Positions 17,146-24,902 of a stretch of DNA of 64,000 nucleotides are shown one piece after another. The translations under genes were made by a program, and so were the position numbers. Source of the DNA: Solirubrobacter deserti (GTDB lineage Bacteria; Actinomycetota; Thermoleophilia; Solirubrobacterales; Solirubrobacteraceae). The notes under the pieces were generated by a model. That model searched no databases. It saw nothing but the letters and a program-made list of their open reading frames with translations, and was not told where the DNA came from. The stretch covers positions 80,507 to 144,506 of the forward strand of contig NZ_JAPCID010000003.1 in the NCBI RefSeq assembly GCF_027587175.1, in the 5' to 3' direction. The number at the start of each line of letters is the position of its first letter. Position 1 is the first letter of the stretch.

Positions 17146-17722
17146 CCGCCTGCGCCTGTTCGCGAACACGCCGATCGCCGACGGCGACCGCCCGCGGCTG
17201 TTCGCGATCGCGGTCGTCCTGATCCTCGGTGTCGTGGCCACGCTCGCGTTGCTCGACGACGCGGGCCCGTCACCACGTCCAGCCTCCGCCCCCGCTCCGC
17301 GCGACGGTGATGTGCAGCCGCCCGCACCGCTTCCGGTGCTCGCCCCGCCCGCCACGCCGCAGGTGCCGAGCGAGGAGAGCAACCCGCCGCCGAACCTGCA
17401 GGCGCGCCCTGACGACATCGCCCGCGGCAAGCGCGCCGCTCGCCGCTTCCTGAAGGGCTACCTGGCACACACCTACGGCCGCGACTCCAAGCTCACCGCG
17501 GCGACACCTGAGCTGCGTGCGCAGCTCCTCCGCGAGCGCCCGCGCGTCCCGGCCACCGAGCGCCGGCGCCGAGCGCGCGTCGAGCTGCTGCAGAGCGACA
17601 GCGTCACCCGCGAGCGCGCCGAGCTGCTCGCGGTCATCGACGACGACGCGCGCCGCTACTCGATCCACCTGCAGCTCGCGAACACGCCGACGGGCTGGCT
17701 CGTCACCGAGCTGGAGCGCTGA
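17138..17722 (+). CDS. Second TcpC/NTF2-like transfer protein
   Basis: The GTG at 17138 overlaps the VirB6-like stop by 8 bases. The 194-residue protein has one membrane helix (LFAIAVVLILGVVATLALL), a proline-rich linker and an NTF2-like domain starting near residue 90 (RAARRFLKGYLAHTYG). It resembles a single-domain version of the TcpC fold, so it is likely a second periplasmic-side scaffold. Family assignment is by architecture. Confidence 0.55.
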   Translation: MLDRLRLFANTPIADGDRPRLFAIAVVLILGVVATLALLDDAGPSPRPASAPAPRDGDVQPPAPLPVLAPPATPQVPSEESNPPPNLQARPDDIARGKRAARRFLKGYLAHTYGRDSKLTAATPELRAQLLRERPRVPATERRRRARVELLQSDSVTRERAELLAVIDDDARRYSIHLQLANTPTGWLVTELER

Positions 17723-17726
17723 CACG

Positions 17727-18734
17727 ATGGCCGCTGCGACGATCGCCATCGGCGTCGCCCGCTCACGCCGCGGCCGCAAGCTGATCATCGCGCTCCTGGT
17801 CTTCGGGTGCGTGTGGCTGATCGTCCTGGTCGGCGTCCTCGGCGCACTGTTCGGCCTCCAGGCGCCGCAGGGCAGCGGCTACGAGCCGTCGCGCACGGCG
17901 CTCGCAGACATCCCGCACGCCTATCTCGAGCTCTACCAACAGGCCGGTGCGCGCTACGGCGTCGACCCGTGGATTCTTGCTGCCATCGGGCACATCGAGA
18001 CCAACCACGGCCGGCTCGCCGCGCCCGGCGTGCGGTCGGGCGTCAACGCCTTCGGTTGCTGTGCCGGCCCGATGCAGTTCTCGATCGTCGGCTCACCGAG
18101 CACTTGGGACGCTTACGGCGTCGACGGCAACAACGACGGCCGCAAGTCCCCGTATGACCCGCAGGATGCGATCCCCGCGGCCGCCCGCTACCTGAAGGCC
18201 TCGGGCGCCCCGGCCGACTACCACCGCGCGATCTTCGCCTACAACCACGCCGAGTGGTACGTCGCCGACGTCCTGGCCCAGGCCGAGATTTATCGCGGCG
18301 CGGCCGCCGGCTCGACGAACACCTCACCGGCCGAACGCGCCACGGTCCGCGAGCTGCTCGACAACCGGCGCCTGATCTTCACGGTCGGCCAGCGCGCCGA
18401 CCTTCGCGCCGGCGGCTTCGACGCTCGGCTGCTCTCCACGCTGGCCTGGATCGGCGAGCGCCGCTCGATCGTCGTCACTTCGCTCCGGGCCGATCACTCG
18501 CCGGGAACCAACCACGAAGCCGGGCGCGCATTCGACATCGGCGCCGTCGACGGGGAGGTCTGCCGCGGTGGCCGGCGCGGTGCGTGCGCGGACCTGGTGC
18601 GCGAGCTCGCTGCGGTGACTGGCCCGACGCGCTCGACCGAGCTGATCTATTGCTGGGACCCGGACCCGGCTGACCCGGGCATGTTCGCCCGCGGCGACCA
18701 CTGCGACCACATCCACTGGGGCATGGACGCGTGA
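17727..18734 (+). CDS. Bifunctional muralytic enzyme: SLT plus M15-like peptidase
   Basis: The 335-residue protein has a membrane anchor (residues 19-43) and a lytic transglycosylase domain. Catalytic Glu91 sits in AAIGHIETNHG, with GPMQFSIVG after it. The C-terminal domain carries NHEAGRAFDIG near residue 261 and CDHIHWGMDA at the end, the His/Asp zinc pattern of M15/hedgehog-type peptidases. T4SS elements carry such enzymes to open the wall. Two different wall-cutting domains in one protein correspond to the double-domain Tn916 Orf14/TcpG type, with a different peptidase. It is the last gene of the transfer operon. Confidence 0.8.
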   Translation: MAAATIAIGVARSRRGRKLIIALLVFGCVWLIVLVGVLGALFGLQAPQGSGYEPSRTALADIPHAYLELYQQAGARYGVDPWILAAIGHIETNHGRLAAPGVRSGVNAFGCCAGPMQFSIVGSPSTWDAYGVDGNNDGRKSPYDPQDAIPAAARYLKASGAPADYHRAIFAYNHAEWYVADVLAQAEIYRGAAAGSTNTSPAERATVRELLDNRRLIFTVGQRADLRAGGFDARLLSTLAWIGERRSIVVTSLRADHSPGTNHEAGRAFDIGAVDGEVCRGGRRGACADLVRELAAVTGPTRSTELIYCWDPDPADPGMFARGDHCDHIHWGMDA

Positions 18735-18751
18735 CTGGCGAGCTGCAGTCG

Positions 18752-18979
18752 CTACGCCGCGACCTTGACGTACGTGGCGGTCAGGTCGGAGGGCTCGGGG
18801 ATCGGCTCGCCGGCTTGCTGCAGGCCTTCGAGGTGGAAGGCGATCACGTCGTGCATCTCGCGCTCGACGGTCTCTCGGGTCTTGCCGGCGGCCACGCACC
18901 CGGGCAGGTCGGGCACGTAGGCGGAGAACCCGGCTTCGTCGTTGCCTTCGATCACGATCAGGTACTGGCGTTCGGTCAT
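18752..18979 (-). CDS. hicB: HicB-family antitoxin, short form
   Basis: The 75-residue protein follows the UPF0150/HicB fold: YLIVIEGNDEAGFSAYVPDL, PGCVAAGKTRETVEREM and a C-terminal helix. It has no added helix-turn-helix or ribbon domain. The ATG at 18979 overlaps the TGA that intact hicA would use (ATGA). Its role is to bind and neutralise HicA and repress the operon. The upstream hicA frame currently runs into this gene without a stop. Confidence 0.8.
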   Translation of the reverse strand: MTERQYLIVIEGNDEAGFSAYVPDLPGCVAAGKTRETVEREMHDVIAFHLEGLQQAGEPIPEPSDLTATYVKVAA

Positions 18980-19180
18980 CGGTCCTCGTCCTGGAGTCCT
19001 GCCTGTTTGATGATGCTCGCCCAGGGTCTTCGGATGCAAGGAGTCCGACGGCTTGCCCGCGATCGTGACCAAGCCTGGCCGCTCGGGGTGCCGGAACTGC
19101 CGATGGCTCCCGCGCGTGCGGGAGAGCTGCCACCCGGCGGCCTCGATGCGCCTGATCGCCTCTCGGACCTTCACCGGCAT
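18976..19180 (-). pseudogene. hicA: HicA mRNA interferase with one-base frameshift
   Basis: From the ATG at 19180 the frame gives a normal HicA (double-stranded-RNA-binding-like fold) with the catalytic GSHRQFRHP and LVTIAGKPSDSLHPKT. After KTL the frame goes wrong. Removing one C from the CCC at 19020-19022 restores the usual end LASIIKQAGLQDEDR and a TGA overlapping the hicB ATG. As written, hicA is fused in frame to hicB as a chimera of about 142 residues. This is either a real inactivating insertion or a sequence error. Confidence 0.8.
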
Positions 19181-19250
19181 GCGTGCACCGTACGCCACGT
19201 CGCGGACCGTCCCGCCTCGCCGCCCCGTGGTTGTCGCCGTGCCTGAGCGC

Positions 19251-19284
19251 AGCGGATGGTCCGCTGTCAACCGGCGCAGCCGGT
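19251..19284 (-). promoter_or_regulatory. Twin palindromes with TTGACA, putative hicAB operator
   Basis: Two perfect 6-bp palindromes with 3-base centres lie side by side: AGCGGA-TGG-TCCGCT (19251-19265) and ACCGGC-GCA-GCCGGT (19270-19284). On the minus strand a TTGACA lies between them (19269-19264), about 70 bases upstream of hicA. HicB-type antitoxins repress their own promoter through such sites. No good -10 box is visible. Confidence 0.4.
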
Positions 19285-19525
19285 CCTCACCTGCACAAGA
19301 GCGGAGGCGGCCGGCGGGGTCAAGATGAGCCCGTCAGGGCCGAGCGCAGCGAGCTGCGAAGCAGTCGTCTTGACGCCGACGGACGCCGTAGCTACCTGTC
19401 GCGCCTGTCGGATGGCGCCGCAGCGAACGGATCACGGCGGTGCTCTGCTCACTACGATGCCAACGGCCGCGTCGCCGCTGCCCCGCGGTTCGAATCTCTT
19501 GATCGCCAGGGCCTACATTGAGTGG

Positions 19526-20302
19526 GTGGCTTCGAAGGCGTGCATCTTCTGTGGCGGGACGCCCCTCACCCGCGAGCACCTGTGGCCGGACTGGCTGCGA
19601 CGTGAGCTGGAGATCAAGGCTGGTTTCGACTGGCGGATGCAGCAGGAGTCGGACGGGACGACGACGCGAGACCAAGCGTGGACTGCCCCGCCGTTCAACC
19701 AGCAGGTCAAGGCGGTCTGCGCGCGATGCAACAACGGGTGGATGTCCGAGATCGAGTCCGCCGCGAAGCCGATCCTTCAAGCGCTCGTCCGGGCGGAAGG
19801 TCGGCAGCTGCATCGGCGGATGCAGAGGACCCTCGCGACCTGGGCCTTCTTGAAAGCGTGCATCTTCGACGAGCTCCATCCGGCGGAGCGAACCGTGCCG
19901 GAGGCGCACCGTCAATTTCTCTACGAGCACAAGGAGCCGCCACCCGACGGCGTCTGGATCCGCGTGGCGACCTACGAGGCGCGGGATATCGGCCATTACG
20001 CGTATCAGGGGATACGGCTAGGGAAGCGTGGCGAGCCGGAGCCCGCCGAAGTCACCGTGTACTTCGTCACGATGACCGCCGTTGCGCTCGTCCTTCAGGT
20101 GACCGGAAGTCTGCTCGACGAGTGGCGTTTCAAGGATGTTCCGTACCCGGACGAATTCGCGGTTGCGGAGATTTGGCCGAGTTCTGCTCGTGTGGACTTC
20201 AAGCAACGGAATCTGCTGACGCATGAGACGCTGATCGGGTTCACGAAGGCGCTCTACAACGTCATGGGCAGCCTGACTGCGCCCGTGCCGAGGCCTCTCT
20301 AG
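19526..20302 (+). CDS. HNH-type nuclease-like protein
   Basis: From GTG 19526 the product has 258 residues. An N-terminal zinc/HNH core shows C6-x2-C9 (CIFCGG), H18 in LTREHLWPDWL, and C65-x2-C68 with NNGW (CARCNNGWM). The remaining ~180 residues are unassigned. Members of this lone HNH family are common in mobile cargo. The nuclease role is inferred from the motif. The start is uncertain because the frame is open further upstream and no clear ribosome site is seen. Confidence 0.6.
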   Translation: MASKACIFCGGTPLTREHLWPDWLRRELEIKAGFDWRMQQESDGTTTRDQAWTAPPFNQQVKAVCARCNNGWMSEIESAAKPILQALVRAEGRQLHRRMQRTLATWAFLKACIFDELHPAERTVPEAHRQFLYEHKEPPPDGVWIRVATYEARDIGHYAYQGIRLGKRGEPEPAEVTVYFVTMTAVALVLQVTGSLLDEWRFKDVPYPDEFAVAEIWPSSARVDFKQRNLLTHETLIGFTKALYNVMGSLTAPVPRPL

Positions 20303-20677
20303 GGATCGTGGGCAGGGCGCGGGCCGTGTCGGTCCGGGTCCCGCATTCAGCCGAGTGCACGCCGGCGAGGACGGCCGCCTGCGGCCGCCCGCAGCCGGCG
20401 CGGCGGCGAGCGAAGCGAGCCGCCCTTGACAACGTAGTGAAGGTCCTCACGTACCGACGGGTAGCCCAGGCTGATACGGAAGAGGATGTCGCAGGCGCTG
20501 GTGGAGTACGCGCGGCCGTTTGCAGTGACGGCGGTGAAGAGAGGAGCCCGCTGACGAAGCAAAGCCTCGTCAGCGGTACCCGATCGGCGTCGGAGGAATC
20601 AGGCCGGAGAGACGAGATTCCAGCGAGTCGCCGGTTGCCGGGGCTCACCCCCTTTCGGCGCCAACGCGCCGGAAGTG
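20303..20677. other. Intergenic region with 10-bp perfect hairpin
   Basis: No convincing gene lies here. CCGCTGACGA (20548-20557) and TCGTCAGCGG (20567-20576) form a perfect 10-bp stem with a 9-base loop. GC-rich palindromes (GGCCGCCTGCGGCC near 20380, GGCGGC/GCCGCC near 20400) follow the HNH gene. It may end the HNH transcript and the opposing minus-strand operon, or hold a transfer or regulatory site. There is no U-tract. Confidence 0.4.
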
Positions 20678-21520
20678 CTACATCGCGGCCGCGTCAGCGT
20701 CGACGATGTCCTCCGAAACAATTTCGGCCTCGGTGAACTCTTCCGCCGAGGTATCCACGATTTGGGGGTTCAGGCCCCGGTGCTCAGCTGCTTGGGGCGC
20801 ACCACAAGCAGGACAAGGCGCGTCAGCGTCTCCGAGGTCGCGTACGTTCTTCCACATCGTGCCGAAGCTCTCGATGATTGTGCGAACGTCACGGAGAGCG
20901 ACCAGCCAGTCGGCGTCTGCTATTAGCCTCGGCTCGCCATTGGACACGCGAGCACGCTCTCGAATCAGGTGTGCGTCGATCGCAGCGACTGCACCTCGAG
21001 CGTCCCACAGGGTCGCGATCATCCGTTGAAAGTCGGCGTTCGTCGCCTTGTCGCGTTCTGCCTGACGGGCCCGCTGACGAGCATCACTGTGTTGCTGCTT
21101 TAGGACCTTCTCCGCCTCGCGAACTGCGCGTCGCGACCCGGGCCCAGCCTTCGTAAGCTGCAGCACGAGTCGATTCACTGTCGGATCGCTCAAGGCCTCA
21201 ACGATCCTGCGCGCCTCTTCCTCGGCGGAAGGTTTGGCGTTGCGGGTCTTTCGAGTCGCTGCGCGCTCTGCTACCTCCTTCTGCCGGTCCTGATCGTCGA
21301 CTCGACGCCAGCGAACGGTTTTTGGACGGTTCCGCAGAGCTGCGGTCCAGCCATCTTCGTTCTCGGGCTCGATGATCCCGTCCTGCCACATGCGAATGCG
21401 CTCGGGCGTTATGCGGCTCGAGCTGAACCCGGTTGCCGCCTTGATCTCGGTCTCGGTGGCGGCGCCGCTGCCGATCACCTCGAGGATCGCTTCCTTTGTG
21501 CTTGGTCTTGGCTCTGCCAT
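20678..21520 (-). CDS. Unknown cargo protein with C-terminal zinc knuckle
   Basis: The 280-residue product starts at ATG 21520. The N-terminal ~80 residues look like a winged helix (TKEAILEVIGSGAATETEIK). A long charged coiled coil (RQRARQAERDKATNADFQ) follows, then a lone CPACGAP, one zinc-binding CxxC, near residue 235, and an acidic tail (EEFTEAEIVSEDIVDADA). No family is recognised. It is the last gene of the minus-strand cargo operon behind the methyltransferase. Confidence 0.6.
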   Translation of the reverse strand: MAEPRPSTKEAILEVIGSGAATETEIKAATGFSSSRITPERIRMWQDGIIEPENEDGWTAALRNRPKTVRWRRVDDQDRQKEVAERAATRKTRNAKPSAEEEARRIVEALSDPTVNRLVLQLTKAGPGSRRAVREAEKVLKQQHSDARQRARQAERDKATNADFQRMIATLWDARGAVAAIDAHLIRERARVSNGEPRLIADADWLVALRDVRTIIESFGTMWKNVRDLGDADAPCPACGAPQAAEHRGLNPQIVDTSAEEFTEAEIVSEDIVDADAAAM

Positions 21521-21584
21521 GGCGCTTGAGAGGAACCCGTCGCTGGCGCGCCCTCCGAAGCGAGGACGCACCAGCGGGCTGGGC

Positions 21585-22307
21585 CTAGGCCCCGAGCGCC
21601 TTCCGACCGTTCGATTCGCCCGATCCCAGCGTCGGAACTGGCAGAGTGGCGGACACCTCAATGAGCGCCCGCTCGATCGCAGCGCGCATCGGCGCGGCAA
21701 GCGCCGGAGACCGCTCGGCCGCCATCTCGAAGTCGACCTCGAGCGCCTCGGCGAGCTTTCGCATCTTCACGAGATGCGGCCCGATGAACTCACGCAGCAC
21801 GACTTCCTCGTGAGTCGAGACGTAGATGCCATCCTTGATGGTGTTGCCGTTCCGGTACACCTTGCCGCGCACGAGGATGAGCTTGTCGGCGTCCAGCTTC
21901 TTCTGCACGCGACCGCGATCGCCGTTGGTCGCGGTGAGGTTCCAGATCAGCGAGTGGCACTTCTTCCAGATCGCGGCGTGAACCTCGTCATGCTCGATCT
22001 CGGCGGGAGTCGGGGCTTCGGTCACAACGACACGAGTCAGTTCCTCACGAGAGGAACTCGTGGCAGGGCTGAAGCGGTCGTCGTTCTCGCCGATGTTGGA
22101 AACGTGCTTCGTCTTGATCTCGGCGTACACCTTGTCCGCGCACACGGACAGGTCGGGACCGCCGTCCTCGTTGGCCAGACCGGACTTGACGAGAACGTCC
22201 TTGAAGCCTTCCTCCACGGCAGCGGCGAAGTCAAGGTCGGCAGCGTGCTTCGCTTCGGCGATCTCCGCAGCCGTGCGAGGCGTTTCGACGGTGCGCACTG
22301 GCACCAC
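21585..22307 (-). CDS. Unknown cargo protein
   Basis: The protein has 240 residues. The first half is acidic (AEIAEAKHAADLDFAAAVEEG, DLSVCADKVYAEIKTK). The middle has WKKCHSLIWNLTATNGDRGR, then LILVRGKVYRNGNTIKDGIY, which looks like a strand-rich segment. No known domain is seen. Its place between the methyltransferase and another unknown gene on the same strand suggests a part in the same system. Confidence 0.6.
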   Translation of the reverse strand: MVPVRTVETPRTAAEIAEAKHAADLDFAAAVEEGFKDVLVKSGLANEDGGPDLSVCADKVYAEIKTKHVSNIGENDDRFSPATSSSREELTRVVVTEAPTPAEIEHDEVHAAIWKKCHSLIWNLTATNGDRGRVQKKLDADKLILVRGKVYRNGNTIKDGIYVSTHEEVVLREFIGPHLVKMRKLAEALEVDFEMAAERSPALAAPMRAAIERALIEVSATLPVPTLGSGESNGRKALGA

Positions 22308-22418
22308 ACTCCTTTGCTTCGGAGAAATCAGGCCGATCCGCGGCGAGAAGTCAGGAAGCAGTCGATTGAAAGCGAAACCCTAGCACCTGGCTGAGACGTT
22401 CTCTAGCGGCATTGCCTA

Positions 22419-23723
22419 TTACCGCCGGACCGACTCCTCGGGCTGGTCAACTTGGTTCACATGCGGAAGCTGCACGATGTCAGGCGCGCCAATGGGTTCG
22501 ATCGGCGTAGGGCGAGAACGCTCGGCTCGCTCCTTCGCGCCCGGCCCCTTCCCCTTGCCAGGATGATCGTCGTGGGGACGAGCGTGTTTCTTCCGAATCC
22601 AGCCCGGGACCGGCTGCGGCGGCAGAGGAGGAGGCATGCCGGCTCGTGCGCCGGGGATGAGGGTGAGCTCGCCAGACGGCGCCTTGTTCCCGAGGTAGTC
22701 GAGCGCGAGGCGACCGAGTAGTTCTCCGATGGCGGAAGGGACAGCATTGCCTAGCTGCCGATGAGCGGAAGTGTGGCTTCCTACGACCGTCACGTCGGAC
22801 GGGAAGGTCTGAAGCCGCTGGAGTTCGCTTCGGGCCAATCTACGAGAATCCCAGTGGAACGGACCCGTCGATGGGCCGGGTGTCGCCGGCAGCGTCCACG
22901 ATGGCATCGCCTTCGCCAACTTCAGAAGAAAGCTCCAATAGCGCGTCCTATAGCCGAAGAGCGATTCGCCTCCGCCCCGTCGCGTGTGCCACAAGTAGTT
23001 GTGGCCTTCCGGAATCGTGGGCAGAAGCTCCGCCCACTTTCCGGACGGCATGAGTTCCTCCACGTCATCCGGGATTTCATCCCCCAGGGCGTCCCAGGCT
23101 GTGCGGTAGGGATTCCGTCGGCCGGGTCCATGTGTGGGCTCGGGAAGCTGAAGCTCCGCGCCATCGATGCACGCGTACAGAAACAGCCGATCTCGACGCT
23201 GCGGAACGCCGTAGTCGGCCGAATTGAGTTCGAGAGCGCGCAGCACATAATTTGTGCCTCGTGTGTGATTTAGCGCGGCGAGGCGGCTCCGGATCAGAGT
23301 GACCGCTTCGTCGCGATCGCGGTAAGCGAAGCCTCGAACGTTCTCCAGAAGCAGAATGCGCGGAAGCGTCTCCTCAAGAACGTCAAGAAGCATCCGGAGC
23401 GTGTCGGATCTCGGATCGGCGAGTCTACGGGCGTCCCGGTACCACCAGCCGGCTTTCGAGAAGGGCTGACAAGGCGGCCCCGCGGCGAGGACGTCGATCG
23501 CGCCTTCCTGAAGGGAGAACTCGTCGAGGAGCTCGCTTGGAGCGTAGCTCGCAATGTCTGGCCGCTCGGCAAGTCTCCAATCTCGACTCGCGCCGATGGT
23601 CGCACGTGCGTCCTTGTCGCGCTCGACACACGCCACGATGCGGAATCCCGCTGCCTCAAGGCCGTAGTCGAGACCACCCGCGCCCGTGTAAAGAGATAGC
23701 GCGGTGCGCGCGAGCTGAGGCAT
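22419..23723 (-). CDS. DNA cytosine-5 methyltransferase
   Basis: The 434-residue protein shows the C5-methyltransferase motifs in order: I LYTGAGGLDYG (11-21), IV AGPPCQPFSKAG with Cys85 as nucleophile, VI ENVRG (127-131), VIII QRRDRLF (175-181), and X QLGNAVPSAIG near residue 335. The target-recognition region is residues ~190-320. A basic ~70-residue tail follows. The recognition site is unknown. It lies downstream of a ParB-like/nuclease pair, so it may be the protective half of a restriction system. Confidence 0.93.
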   Translation of the reverse strand: MPQLARTALSLYTGAGGLDYGLEAAGFRIVACVERDKDARATIGASRDWRLAERPDIASYAPSELLDEFSLQEGAIDVLAAGPPCQPFSKAGWWYRDARRLADPRSDTLRMLLDVLEETLPRILLLENVRGFAYRDRDEAVTLIRSRLAALNHTRGTNYVLRALELNSADYGVPQRRDRLFLYACIDGAELQLPEPTHGPGRRNPYRTAWDALGDEIPDDVEELMPSGKWAELLPTIPEGHNYLWHTRRGGGESLFGYRTRYWSFLLKLAKAMPSWTLPATPGPSTGPFHWDSRRLARSELQRLQTFPSDVTVVGSHTSAHRQLGNAVPSAIGELLGRLALDYLGNKAPSGELTLIPGARAGMPPPLPPQPVPGWIRKKHARPHDDHPGKGKGPGAKERAERSRPTPIEPIGAPDIVQLPHVNQVDQPEESVRR

Positions 23724-23894
23724 TCTCAGACAGCCTACCTTCGCCGCCGGAAGCTACGGCCCCGACATGCCGGAGGCAACCCCAATTGGATTGGGCTGTG
23801 GCCGCCGACGGATGCGAGAAGTCGAGCGACTCACGATGACCGTCGGCCAGCGTCCCCTACGGCCGGGGCCGCGGGCGGAGGACCGGCGACTGAC

Positions 23895-24902
23895 TCAGTC
23901 GATGGGCAACTTGTCGAGCGATCTCTCGATCCAGTCCCTTAGACGAGCGATCAGTGCGCCAGGCAAATCTTCAACTGTGAGCAGGGAGGCAATTCGGAGC
24001 CGATCAAATGGGATGCTGGGCGAGGAGGCGACGTCGTGCCATCTATGAAGCTCCGAGTCCACTCGTGATGGCGTGTGCGGGAACGCGAGCGCAGCGATCG
24101 GCTCGACGGAGAATTGGATCACCTCACGCCATTTGCCGACTTGCATGCTCTTCGCCGCCCAGTCTTTCCCGATCCCGCACTGGCAAAGGACGACGAGTTG
24201 CCCTGGCGTGGGCTGTTCCGGCGTGTCGTCCGCAAACGATCGCCAGGCCACGACGTCGAGCGTGTAGTCCTTCGCAGCGGGCGACACGTTTCGCATCGCC
24301 CCCGGCAACTCACCCAGTCGCTTCGACAAACGTCGTGCCTTGGCGACGAAGTCCTCGATCGGCTCGCCATCCTTCTGCGGCCACCCGAACCGGTATCCCG
24401 TTCCCCCGACGTAGCGAGCCAGGGCGCAAGCCACAATCTCCTCGAATAGCCAGGCCGGCTCGTGGAACGGAATATCAAGCCCAGACTCGAGGCGCGCGCC
24501 AACGAGTGCCAAGAAGGCGTAAAGCGGGTCGTCGTCCCAGAGGCGCAACAGCTCGATCCCGCCGCCGTCGACAGAAAGCGGGTAGGCGCCCCCGACCACC
24601 TGCGCCCTGAAGCTCAGCTCTCGGAGAACATCGTCGGCTCGCCTGGAGGAGGGGGAGTCTCCAGCCGCCGCTGCGGCGCGAATGTCCTCACGTAGGGACC
24701 GCTCGTCGAACTCCATTTCGTCGTCAGTGAGCTGTTCCTGCTCAAGACGAAGCTCATCCGGCTCGTCGTCTCCGAAAGCGTTGGCAAAGAGCTGAGCGAG
24801 TTGCCCGGTGCCCATTCCGAGCGTGTCGCCGAACATGATCTCGAGCTCAGCCCAGTCGGCCAGCTCCTCAACTGTCGGATCTCCGGCTGGCAGCTCTATC
24901 AC
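23895..24902 (-). CDS. Putative PD-(D/E)XK-type nuclease
   Basis: The product has 335 residues. The C-terminal half shows LFEEIVACALARYVGG (152-167), then KDYTLDVVAW (211-220), then LVVLCQCGIGKDW (236-248). The order of a helix Glu (E154/E155), an Asp on a strand (D216) and Q241 with K246 looks like a variant PD-(D/E)XK restriction fold. The Q-to-K spacing is unusual, so the call is tentative. The first 130 residues are acidic and unassigned. The start overlaps the ParB-like stop by ATGA, so the two are co-translated. Confidence 0.5.
   Translation of the reverse strand: MIELPAGDPTVEELADWAELEIMFGDTLGMGTGQLAQLFANAFGDDEPDELRLEQEQLTDDEMEFDERSLREDIRAAAAAGDSPSSRRADDVLRELSFRAQVVGGAYPLSVDGGGIELLRLWDDDPLYAFLALVGARLESGLDIPFHEPAWLFEEIVACALARYVGGTGYRFGWPQKDGEPIEDFVAKARRLSKRLGELPGAMRNVSPAAKDYTLDVVAWRSFADDTPEQPTPGQLVVLCQCGIGKDWAAKSMQVGKWREVIQFSVEPIAALAFPHTPSRVDSELHRWHDVASSPSIPFDRLRIASLLTVEDLPGALIARLRDWIERSLDKLPID

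Noticed and set aside
19490..19520. GGTTCGAATC T-loop-like sequence upstream of the HNH gene
   Set aside because: No pairing T stem, acceptor or anticodon arm can be built, so it is not a tRNA or remnant.
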